Part shown: positions 33,245 to 43,574 of the stretch, piece by piece | Layout of the letters: the number at the start of each line of letters is the position of its first letter | Numbering within the stretch: the first letter of the stretch is position 1 | Assembly: GCA_907163345.1 (NCBI GenBank) | Contig: CAJQUN010000007.1 | Coordinates: 7,020,582 to 7,084,581 of the forward strand | DNA length: 64,000 nucleotides | Direction: 5' to 3' | From: Haberlea rhodopensis | Lineage: Eukaryota > Streptophyta > Magnoliopsida > Lamiales > Gesneriaceae | Made by a program: the position numbers and the translations under genes | The notes under the pieces: model-generated | Databases searched by the model: none | The model's input: the letters and a program-made list of their open reading frames with translations, nothing else | What the model was told of the DNA's origin: nothing

Positions 33245-36090
33245 ATAATCAAACAAATGTGGATAAGATTCTCGCATCTTGCTTTCCAATTCCCATGTTG
33301 ATTCTTCCGCGCCATTTCGTGTCCATTGTACTCTTACTAGCGGAATGAATTTGTTACGTAATACTTAACCTTCCGATCCAAAATACGAACGGGATGTTCA
33401 ACGTAGGATAAAGAAGGATCAGCTCGACCTCATCAGGTTGAAGTATGTGATGGATCCGGTTCATATTTCCGTAAAATAGAAACATGAAATATATTGTGAA
33501 TGTCATATAAAGTTGGAGGCAATGCCTATCTATAAGCAAGATCTCCAACTCGATCAATGATCTCGTATGGCCAACATATTGAGGTGATAGTTTACCTCGC
33601 ATGCAAAAACAGTGACTCTAAATGGAGATATTTTCAGAAACATAGGATCACCTTTATGAAATTCCAAGGGCCTTCATTGCTTGTTAGCATAACTTGCTTG
33701 ACGATCCTCTGCAGCCTGCAGTACGCTGTCTAATTAATTGAACCTTATCATTCATTTCTTATATCATATCAGGTCCAGTCAATTATTTTTCACCAATTTC
33801 TTCTCAGAATAGAGGCAATCTACATCGTCTCCCGTATAAGGCTTCAAAAGGTGTCATATCAATGCTCTTATGGTAGCTATTATTATAGAAAATTCCACCA
33901 ACGGCAAAGCTTCTTGCCAACCAACATTAAAATTCATCACTACAGCACGTAACATATCTTCAAGTTTGAATAGTCCGCTCAGTCTGGCGATCAGTCTGAG
34001 GATGATAAGCATTACTCATTGCCAAACACGTATCCGTAGCATCTTGAAAACCACCCCAGAATTTAGAAGTAATCTGAAATCACTGTCAGAAACGATTAAG
34101 ACAGGCACACCGTGCATTATCATAATATTCTCGATATCAAACGAGCCATCTTCTTATAAGGATACGCCCTTCGTATGGAATAAAATGTGCAGATTTATAA
34201 AATCGATCAATAATAACCCAAATAGCATAACATCCTCTGGGTGATCGAGCAAGATACAAATCCATAGCAATATGTGCCCAATTCCATTGGGGAATTTCAA
34301 GACTATGAAGTAACCCTCCAGGTTTCATTCATTCGACTTTCACCTGTTGGCAAACCAAACATTTGGAAATGAATTCAGCAATATCATCCTTCATACGTCT
34401 CCACCAGAATTGAGGTCTCAGAGTCAAATACATATTTCGGCCTCCAGGGTGGATACTGTATTTAATACAGTGTGCTTCACAAACCAGAATTATTAGGAAC
34501 AACCAACCGACCATTAAGTCGTAAGGAACCATAAGAAGTTATCTGAAAGCCAGAAGGATGTCCTGCAGACACAAGTTCTTTAGATTTCTGAGTCTGAGAA
34601 TCATTTCGTTGGGCTTTCTTGAGTTTAGAAATCAATTTTGGCTCAACTTGTAATGCGAAAATAGTGACAGAATTCCCATGTGAGTGAAAAGTCCAACCAG
34701 AATTACAGACATCCTCATGTACTTTAGCGATACGAACAGAAGCTAGATTAGAATCATGAACTTTACTGTTAAGGGCATCCGTAGTAACTTTCACTTGTCC
34801 AGGGTGATATTGACTCTCACAATCGAAGTCTTTCAAAAGATCCATCCATCTGTGTTGCCTCATATTAAGATCAGATTGAGAGAATAAATATTTTAAACTC
34901 TTTTGGTCTGAATTAATAACAAACTTTTCCCCGTATAAATAATGGCGCCAAAATTTTAAAGCAAAAACAATTGCTATCAATTCCAAATCATGTACGGGGT
35001 ATTTATTTTCATGAGATTTCATTTGTGCATAAGCAACCACTCGGCCAAGTTGCGTCATTACACAACCCAAACTTTTTTAAGACACATCTGTGCATAGGAA
35101 CCTGAAGGAATAATAAGTACAAGTGCAGTGGTCAGTCTCGTCTTCAGTTCAAGAAACATGCTTCACACTCATCTGACCAAATAAATTTCTGATTTTTCTG
35201 TGTCAGCTGAGTAATTGGTTTAGCAATTTTGAAAAACCCTTTAGTAAAACGACAATAATAACTAGCTAACCCATGAAGCTTTGGACCTCAGGAACATTGG
35301 TAGGGCTCGACCAGTTTAACACTGCTTCAACCTTAGTTGGATCGACAGAATGCCATGTCGAGAAATGATATGGACCAAAAATACCACATTGTCCTTCCAT
35401 AATTCACATTTGGACAATTTGGCGTAAGATGTTCGGTGCGGAGAGTTTGAAGTACCAACTTCAAATGTTCAACATGCTCCTCTTTGGATTTCGAATAGAC
35501 TAAAATATGATCGATAAAGACGATACCAAATCGATCCAAGAAATCCCAGAAAACTCTATTCATTAAGTCCATAAAGACTGGAGCATTAGTAAGACCAAAT
35601 GTCATGACCAAGAATTCATAATGACCATACTTGGTACGAAAAGCAATTTTAGGTACATCCTCCTCTCGAACACGTACCTGGTGATAACCAGAATGAAGAA
35701 CATTTTTTTAGTAGATGGAAGTGCCTTTAAATTGATCAAATATATAATCGATACGAGGCAATGGGTAGTTATTTTTCACAGTTGCCCGATTCAATTGAAT
35801 ATAATCGATGCACATTTGCATGGTACCGTCTGTCTTTCGAACAAACAGAACTTGAGCTCCCCAAGGCTATACACTTGGTAGAATATAGCCCTTATCAAGA
35901 AGATCATTTAATTGTTCTTTCAATTCCAACGGCGTCATATGATAAGAAGCTTTGGAAATAGGTGTAGTTCCCGGAACAAGATCAATACTGAATTCAACTT
36001 CTCAATAATGTGGAAAACCAGGAATCTCATTGTGAATACATCAGGAAACTCTTTTGCTACAGGAATATCAGATAAAGATGGCTCCTTTTT
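33245..36090 (-). pseudogene. Tekay-type gypsy pol remnant (RT, RNase H, integrase, chromodomain-like end)
   Basis: Read right to left. RT starts about 36090 with 'EPSLSDIPVAKEFPDVF' and runs through 'WGAQVLFVRKTDGT', 'KYGHYEFLVMTFGLTNAP' and 'FIDHILVYSKS', where the catalytic FIDD is changed to FIDH. RNase H (about 35070-34760) has 'VHDLELIAIVFALKFWRHYL'. The integrase zinc finger and core (34530-34137) have 'CLVCQQVKVE' and 'AIWVIIDRFYKSAHFIP'. Toward 33245-33380 'VLRNKFIPLVRVQW' and 'EESTWELE' mark a chromodomain-like C-terminus. Several frameshifts and stops break it, so it is not functional. Confidence 0.85.
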
Positions 36091-37330
36091 CTATATATCA
36101 ACAACATAGATAAGAAAACCCTCACTCCTGCTACCATCTTTGCTCACTCTACTGCATCAACATAAGTAGTAGGGGAGCCAGCAGTCACCAAAGTAAACAA
36201 GGTAGGATGCGTCCCGTTAAAAACCTGTTAAAATTTGCCTTTGGGTTTGCCACCACATGTACATATTTCAGCAAGATTGAGAATTTTGAGGCATATTCCT
36301 CATCTGTCATATTTCCCTGTTGCAAATTATTAAATTCATTTTCCTGAGCAGTATAGTAGGATGGAGGTGAATACTGCTCCAAAAATTGGGCCTTGAAAAC
36401 ATCCCAAGGAATCTTAATGTCAGCTTCTACTAAACCAATATAGTGGCTTCCCATCAAGATTGTGCACTATCCTTCAATTGATATAGAACAAGTGGCAGTT
36501 TGCGAGATTCTGGATATTCTATCTGTGGGGTCCTCGTTACTTAATCCATTATGTATCAGTTCATTATACATATGTGAGTAAGAATTAAGTAAAACATACA
36601 CTGATTAAGAGTTTAGTTATATAGGTTGTTACAAGTTGACAAAAACCATGTCATAACTACACATCATATATACATCACAACAACCTATACCAAAAACTCC
36701 TAAGCAGTGGTTCAGCTCGCAGCGGAATAGACCCACAATCCCGTCCTCCCACGTCTATGAGTCCCTACAGAAACAATCACACCACATGAGTATAGATAAA
36801 CAACCATCCCAGTGCAATATCAATAAACACATAAACGATAAAGCACTATATACAACAATTGTGATTGTCCTGTATCATGCACCATCAAATGCAATTATGT
36901 CATGACATGTCTCATCCATCATCCTGTTATAACCAGACCAATATGATATGTCTATCTCAGCTCAATATGTCAGTGGAACCCTCTCACATATTCATATTAG
37001 CAGCACATATCATAGTACCGTCCTCACATGTTATAACAGCCAGAGCATATACCCAACCGGCGTATATCTCTCATGCCAAAGCATATGTAGCATACCTATC
37101 GTGGCAACAATCCCAGCCAAAGCATATGCCCAACACTGACATATCTATCGTGGCACCGATCTCAGCCAAAGCATACGCTACACATCTATCGTGGCATCCA
37201 TCTCAACAATATAATATCATGAATGCACATGCATATGATGTCAATAATCACATGATACCATGCTCACATCTCATCACAAGAATATCATATACTCGTTGAT
37301 CGCTTTTATTTTAAACAGAAAATTTCTCAG

Positions 37331-39003
37331 TGTAGCGATTTTATACCGCAAGTGCACGGTGTCAAGTTTTAGTATAGATAGGAAGAATACGGATTGTCGA
37401 ACCCACAGGGACTAACAAGCAAGTACCAAATAAGATGTTTTTAACTATATTTAACCTACGAAATTGAATTAATAATTAAATTACTAATTAATTAAATTAA
37501 CTACTAATCCAACCAAATCAATAAAAGTAAACGAGAAAAATCCACTAGAGAAGATTATCGAGACTTTGGCTCACCAATGCAATTTCCTACAATTATCGAT
37601 TGAATATCCAAATATTTCTAAGGTGACGAGTTCTCCAAATTTATCTAATATACTCTCTCGAGCTATATTAAACCTAATATCAAATTGCAGTAAGTCACTC
37701 TCGTGTACTCATTTAAGAACTCAATATTGCATAAGATCCATGAAAACTCCTAGCTTTCAATTACTAGATATATATGTCTATCACACATGTATTTGACGTC
37801 ATCTCTCGATCTCGGTCTGAAATCCATGGTATGAGTTATTAATTACGTATCATAAAATCATCTCTCGATCTCAATTACGATACTAATATCATTCAAAGGT
37901 GATCAATCCTCTAAAAGCATGAAGAACATAAAACATACACAAAGAACTATAAGCATTCAATCATCAAATCGAAGGTTCATAACAAAGGTTCGCCTAGCCT
38001 CGATAAATAAACTTAGTTCATACTCATAAATAAATACCAATACTCAAACATGTCTTGCAACAATCCAAGCATGATATAATCAAAATAAAACTAACATAAA
38101 GTTTAAAAGTAAGAATAAACTCCCAGCGTCGACTCCGGTTGTAGATCCTCGCTCCTTCTCTTGCTTCCTTCTCGGTCGTCACTTTAATCGCCTTGTAGGA
38201 GTTATTCCAAAGTCATAGGATAAAAGGTTGAAGGATGGGGTTCAAGGTGTTCTGGACGTGTGTGAAGGTGGCGTGAAGAGGGCTCTGGAAGTGTAATTGG
38301 TGTGTGATCTCCCTGTGAGGCGTGAGGTTGGTGGGGTTAAAAGAAGAGTGGTGTGTGATTGGTGGTCACCCGTTGAAATCTCCACGTATCCCCCAAAATC
38401 TCTATATAATATTATAGCTCTTTTAAATAATGATATCTTATGAATCTCACTTATTCCTTGTTGGTGAAAGAATTTCTCCTCCAATCAAAATCTTGGTCTT
38501 ACGTGTATAAATTCTTGGTCCAAGAAAATCTCTTCCAAACAATAATAAATTATGTTGCCTTGCATTTACGTGAATTCCCTGCTATCCATGTGATTCTCGT
38601 CCGTAAATTATGCGCTGCTGAATCTTGAATGAATATAGCTCTCTCCCCCTTGCTTACTCACGTGTGTCTCTCTTGATGAGTTGCTTTTATTCTATTATAT
38701 CGGTGCCCATAAAATATGAGGTGTCCCTTTAATTTGCTGATATCTTTCCTTGTATGCCATCTAAATACTTCTTGAACACCTGACTTTACTTCTCTAGTGC
38801 GATAATATCTTGTCCTTCTTCGACATATTCGCTTGGTTTAGTCTTTTTCATCGTTAATTAGCCCAAATCCTTGATTTTCTCGTCCTTTCAACTATATTCC
38901 TGAAACATACAAATTAATTCTAATAAATGTAATATCATTCAAGAATCACTATAAAATACTACTAGAAAATGTCGAAATATAAGTGTAAAAATGACACTTA
39001 TCA
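37331..39003 (-). mobile_element. Nested LTR-like element, possibly Athila/Tat-type solo LTR
   Basis: This ~1.67-kb unit interrupts the solo LTR. On the minus strand it begins TGATAAGTGTCATTTTTACA and ends GTGCACTTGCGG...ATCGCTACA; such ends are common in plant Athila/Tat gypsy LTRs. Flanking five bases are CTCAG and CTCGT, only partly alike, so the target duplication is weak. An alternative reading shifts the ends by a few bases with TCA on both sides. No coding frame is supported. Type and limits are tentative. Confidence 0.5.
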
Positions 39004-39175
39004 CTCGTACGTCAACACGTACCTGTTCTGCGACACAAACGATATAAAGTAAGCGTCACTGTCTAACTGCCTCGTTGTCCCATCCCCTATGATGACGCTA
39101 CAACAATGCCAATAATGTATCATGTTATCATAGGCATCAATATCAAAAGTTACAAAAATATAACATTCTAAGTCT

Positions 39176-39400
39176 ACTGATCGATCGGCCACTCTAGCGA
39201 TCGATCGGTCCAAACAGACAACCCTAGCGATCGGTCGGTCGGAAACTAGCGATCGATCGCTTTAAAGTCTGAATTTCTTAAAAATGCTACGGCATTTGAG
39301 CGATCGATCGGTCGCTGTCAGCGATCGATCGGTACTTACACGGCCTTACATCCCCTGTTCTACCGATCGATCGGTACGATCCTAGCGATCGATCGGTCGA
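39176..39400. repeat. GATCGATC palindrome array in the solo LTR
   Basis: About eight clusters, mostly 'agcgatcgatcggtc' or 'accgatcgatcggtac', in ~220 bp. One cluster has drifted to 'gatcggtcggtcgg'. It is the third LTR family in the window with such an array. Confidence 0.85.
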
Positions 39401-40529
39401 CAACAGAATTTCAGAACAATGGCGATTTTGAGCTTATCTCCATCGTTCTTCTCATACACCTTAATGCTTCCCATAACAACTTGAACACTAGATAAACTAG
39501 CATCATATATACATTTCCATCATTTTATACTTTCAAATGATTACTTTAAACTCATAGCAATTCATATACAAGTATTACTTCACATGCTTCAAGGTTGTTA
39601 CACTAAGCACATGTATTCATCAATTATGATAACAAAGCATGAAATTCTACTTTCCTTACCAAATTATGCACTTCCTTGTTGTTCTTGCAAGTCCAACTCC
39701 AACAACAATTCAAAGAGAATGAGAGAGAGTGTGTAGAGATTACTAGGTGATTGATGGTGTGTTGTGTGAGGTAAATCTGATTTTAACTTCATATAACCTC
39801 CTCACTTCAAATTCAAATGTACATGACATGCATCTCACATTCTCCCCAAATTCATGTTAAATGCAAGACACATTAGTATTCAACTATGTGATGCATTTCA
39901 AGTCTCTTTTCCACTATAACACACTTATGTTAAGTCCCTCTATCACATACTCATGTTCTTAACTTATTCTCTTTGATTTATCTCATCTACATGAGATTTC
40001 ATTCATGCATAACATTAATCGTGCTCGGTTCAACCTGAATCCGAGTCCACATCGTACTGTAATTAAACATAATTACACATAATCATATTACACATGTATA
40101 CGTCATATCGAGGCATGACACTATCAGTCTGAATAGATGTTTTCTCTCCTTCAACCAAGATTCAGCTCTCTCAGACCCTCCATACCATGGAATTTGGGTG
40201 GATGTAGATTCTAAAACTGACTATTATGATATCCCTGGACATCTCTTCAAGCTAATTAGTCACACGCTCGACACTGGTGTTATTGGCGGCTTCAGCTTCA
40301 ATAGCAGGTGCCTTGGCCTTACCCCGACCTCTTTCTTTTCTAAACATCTGCATCAAGTGTCAACAACATAATCCAAATCAAATATACAAACAACATAGAA
40401 AATCAGATTTCCAAATAACTCAAGTCAAATCGAACAAAAGCAAGGAAATTCAAATAAGCCAAACACGTGCGCACATATTTATTTATGTCTAGTCAATTGT
40501 ACACAAAACTCGAGAATATTCCCAGTTAT

Positions 40530-40541
40530 GCTATGATACCA
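40530..40541 (-). other. Primer binding site of the Tekay-type element
   Basis: The minus strand reads TGGTATCATAGC, one change from the tRNA-Met type TGGTATCAGAGC, and lies 5 bp from the 5' LTR start at 40547. It confirms the minus orientation. Confidence 0.7.
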
Positions 40542-40546
40542 TACTA

Positions 40547-41087
40547 TGAGGGCCAATCCTAATTATGTGATTAATCATACAAAGATAATTATAGCGTAAA
40601 CATCGGAAGATTTTTTTAACATTTATTAACATGTTGCTCTAAAAATTTCGGCATGACCTCATCGTACGAGGAACATACCACTAATATCAATAGACATATA
40701 CTGAATATATATATATATATATCATATATATATCATCAGTTCATGTCATCAACATAAACCAGCATACACAAATCAAACTAGTAAACATATATCCATACTG
40801 GGCTAAAATAAACTAAATATAAACTCAACAATGCCAATAAATGGAAGTCCAAATGTCCAAATAGCTCGAGCCTGTCAAGTAAAGGGATATCAATATGGAG
40901 AATCAGTGAAACCCACCACATCCCAATCTGCCAAGCAAATGGATATCAATACGGAGCATCATTGAAACTTACCACATCTCAATCCTGACATCATGTCATA
41001 CAGGTAACGTCAACAAGCCGCTACCCATCATAGTCTCAACGAATAGGGAATAATCCAGAGGATGACGTCGGCAATACGCCACCAAAC
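40547..41087 (-). repeat. Truncated 5' LTR of the Tekay-type element
   Basis: It starts 'tgagggccaatcctaatt' and parallels 31246 onward ('attatagcgtaaaca', 'gggatatcaatacgg', 'aatagggaataatccagagg'). The match stops at 41087, where a copia LTR begins. The rest of this LTR would lie beyond the nested stack, outside the window. Confidence 0.8.
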
Positions 41088-42216
41088 TATTGGGATATGC
41101 CCTAAGACATCTCATTAGATGATTGTTTATGACATACAATGTATTATGGTTTTATTAATGGCAATTCATTATTATATATCATTCGAGCATCTGTGTAATA
41201 TGAATTAATATATAAGTTAATGTCCTTAGAATATTGTATTGTTCTTAAAGTTGTCCCTAGTCAAGTATTATCATGAATCGGGATAATGATAATGCATTGA
41301 GATTAGTATGTTTTGATTGATGAATTGTTCATAGATATGAGATATCAAATCAACACATAGGTACACGTTAGAGAACGATGTGCTGGACAGACCCACTATG
41401 AGAATGCTACATGGATAGTTATATGAACGTCATAAGCAATTATCATAGTGATAATAATGTATGTAATCCTTACGACTTGAGATCACCAGAGATCCCAACA
41501 TAAGGAGTCATTTATCTTGATATTGTCAAACGTTACCTGTAACAGGGTAAACTATAAAGACAATCATTGGATACACCACGAATTATGTAGAGGGGTGTTG
41601 AGTGATCAACAAAGGATGTGTCCCTCCTATATAACAGGAGAAGTGTTTGAGCCCTTGATCAAGTAAGACTAAAATGCATGGCCATGCTCGAATGAGTCCA
41701 TATGTGATATCGAGCTTATTCGTTTATTCTAGTTCTACTTGGGGATCAAGAAATAAAAGATTGAATATACGAGTATGACTATTCCATGACTCGTGTTCAA
41801 TCTAAACACATTGGACAAAGGGATTAAGTTACATGGTTAATATTATCACAGTCCGTAGGTTATGTCGAGTCAATGACATTCTTGTAATTTGGGTAGCCTT
41901 GATGTGTTGCTAGATACCGCTCATTGCTTTTAACATAAAATTAGATTTTATGTCACTGCCAACATTGCAAGATCCTATCGTGTCGCACAAAAGATTAAAT
42001 CGATAAAGGGAGATAAAATTCATTGGATGAATTAATTAATTAAGAAGAGTCTTAATTACAATTATTAGATATATGGATTTAATTAATATATTGGGTATGG
42101 GCCAATAAGGCTTTTGGAAAGCCTTTTAATTAAATCTAATATATAATAATCTAATTAAGGTTTTGAGGGATAAGAGTTAATTATCATCAAACCTAATAGC
42201 CACCAAACTCTAAACC
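41088..42216 (+). repeat. Angela/Tork-like Ty1/copia LTR, truncated on the right
   Basis: It begins 'tattgggatatgcccta'; the expected start is TGTTGGGATATGCCC, one base different. It continues with features seen in such LTRs ('gggtatgggccaataaggc'). It is cut at 42216 by SIRE-1. No copia coding sequence of this element is in the window. The plus orientation follows from its 5' end sequence. The subfamily name is from memory of LTR starts and is tentative. Confidence 0.5.
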
Positions 42217-43322
42217 TGTTAGGATCGGTCCGGAGTGTTTAGGGGGGGGGGGGGGGGGGTGAATGAACACTCCTATTAAAAATAATCCTTTGTGATTTCT
42301 CTCGGGTTAGTGAAAGAAATCTGTTTCTTAATCAACTTTTCTGCACAACAGACCACTGAATATTTTAGTGCGGAACGGTCTGTTCTTCGACTAGTAAGAA
42401 CGGCTCGATGGCTTGAATAGTATAACGAGTGCAGAATGATAAAAGACAGAATATGTTTCTGGAAGTTCGAAGGTGGTGTAATCCTTCTACGTCTCCCCTT
42501 CTTCCAATTAAGGAAGGATTTCACTAGAAGACTTTGATTTATACAATCCTGTTGTACAAAACCGATTCAGCTGGATTTACCTCACTACCAGACTGAAACT
42601 CCTAGTCTCTCGATCTGTTCAGACACACACTGTCTGACAGTTACAATTGATTCTCACTTCTCTATCTTAGTAAAGAATACAAAAGATAGACTAATTTTGT
42701 CTATGCACGCAGTGATCCTGAGATGATCAAATATTACAATATGCTTGTGCTTATGAAAACTTTCGGCTCGAGAATGTCTGAGCTTGTAAGCTTGTGCTGT
42801 TTAGTTTTCTTTTACGTTTTTCGATTGATCAGACTCTACTCTTGAGCTCTTTAGTTGCCTCCTTATATAGTTGCATGTACCAACGACATTATTTCTCTTT
42901 ATGTGCAACTCTTGACTCTGCTCAAACTCTGAGTAAGCTACAGTCTTATTCTTTTGGGCACTTGCCATTCTGGTTCATGCTTTCGGCGACTGTCAGGTAA
43001 GTTCTTCTTTGTATTCTTACCTTTTATGGTAATCTTCAGTCCTTGGTCTTTTTCAGCATTAATTGCAACATTAAATGCTTCAATAAATAGCCGTTAATGA
43101 TTCGGACTGAAGAGCAAAGTTTATTCAACCTTGTCTGCTCTGATCTGATAATAGTTGAGCTGTTCTGAAGCTTCGATCTGGCCAGGCTGCTGTTCATCGA
43201 TCCGTTCTGATTTTGCGATAGACTATATCAGCTTGATCTGCTTTGAGCAATCGATCTGGTCAGACTGATTTCCATCGATCCGTTCTGATTTGTTTTGTCA
43301 TCTTTAAAATCCGGAACTAACA
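42217..43322 (-). repeat. SIRE-1 3' LTR
   Basis: A 1106-bp LTR from TGTTAGGATCGGTCC to CCGGAACTAACA in plus reading. It includes an 18-base G run (42242-42259) close to its left end, where SIRE-A has only 7. The polypurine tract lies directly outside at 43323. The five bases before it are AAACC; the other copy is not in the window. Confidence 0.85.
42242..42259 (+). repeat. Poly-G tract G18 (SIRE-1 LTR)
   Basis: It follows 'ggagtgttta' close to the left end of the LTR. The equivalent in SIRE-A is seven C on the plus strand (about 60170), and in SIRE-B nineteen G (60296-60314). Confidence 0.85.
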
Positions 43323-43350
43323 AATTTCCCCTTTTTGATGATGACAAAAC
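43323..43350 (-). other. SIRE-1 polypurine tract
   Basis: On the minus strand, 'gtcatcatcaaaaagggg' leads into 'aaatt' and then the LTR start TGTTAGTTCCGG. This is the usual SIRE plus-strand primer region. SIRE-B has the parallel 'gtcatcaccaaaaatgggg' at 61650-61676. Confidence 0.8.
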
Positions 43351-43574
43351 ATAGCTTCTATGTCTTCTTTATTCAGTCTTTTAAGAGATTTGAAGCTTAT
43401 ACTTGCGGATCAATTACTTCTTCTTGTTCAAAATAAATGAACACAGTTAAGTTGTAGTTCGGATTGATTAAGCCATTTTGTTCAAAATAAATGAACGAAG
43501 ACTTAAAAAACTCTGATTTTTATTGAATAAAAATCTGATATACATTTATAGACATGTCTGACTTATATAGACCA

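Larger units (their letters stand above)
36524..40120 (-). mobile_element. Solo LTR with target duplication CTATC, itself interrupted
   Basis: TG (36524) and CA (40120) ends are flanked by the identical 5-bp duplication CTATC (36519-36523 and 40121-40125). Minus-strand sense reads TGTCATGCCTCGATATG...GAGGACCCCACA. There is no interior, PBS or PPT, so it is a solo LTR left by LTR-LTR recombination. Without the nested insertion (37331-39003) it is about 1.9 kb. It carries imperfect 41-49-bp repeats ('gccaaagcatatg', about 37020-37210) and a GATCGATC array (39176-39400), so it belongs to the same broad group as the 15.5-17.5 kb LTR. Confidence 0.85.
36120..40347 (-). pseudogene. Tekay-type gag remnant, split by a solo LTR
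   Basis: The N-terminal part (40126-40347) starts at an ATG with 'MFRKERGRGKAKAPAIEAEAA', a basic/Ala-rich gag start. The central retrotransposon gag domain follows beyond the solo LTR (36185-36518), with 'AQFLEQYSPPSYYTAQENEF' and 'NMTDEEYASKF'. A short out-of-frame piece, 'TLVTAGSPTTYVDAVE', ends near 36140, and RT sequence begins at about 36090. The zinc-knuckle region and the protease are therefore missing, presumably by deletion. Frameshifts and stops are present. Confidence 0.75.
31246..41087 (-). mobile_element. Decayed Tekay-type Ty3/gypsy (chromovirus) element
   Basis: Minus-strand element with 3' LTR 31246-33072, polypurine tract at 33073, degenerate pol, degenerate gag, tRNA-Met-like primer site (40530-40541) and a truncated 5' LTR (40547-41087). 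Its protein motifs place it in the Tekay/Del lineage: 'RNMYLTLRPQFWW', 'CLVCQQVKVE', 'AIWVIIDRFYKSAHFIP' and a chromodomain-like tail. A solo LTR (36524-40120) sits in gag, and a copia LTR breaks the 5' LTR at 41088. The gag C-terminus and protease appear deleted near 36120. It cannot be autonomous. Confidence 0.85.

Noticed and set aside
42217..43322. Solo LTR reading for the SIRE-1 LTR
   Set aside because: A polypurine tract and SIRE coding sequence follow directly, so it is the 3' LTR of an element.
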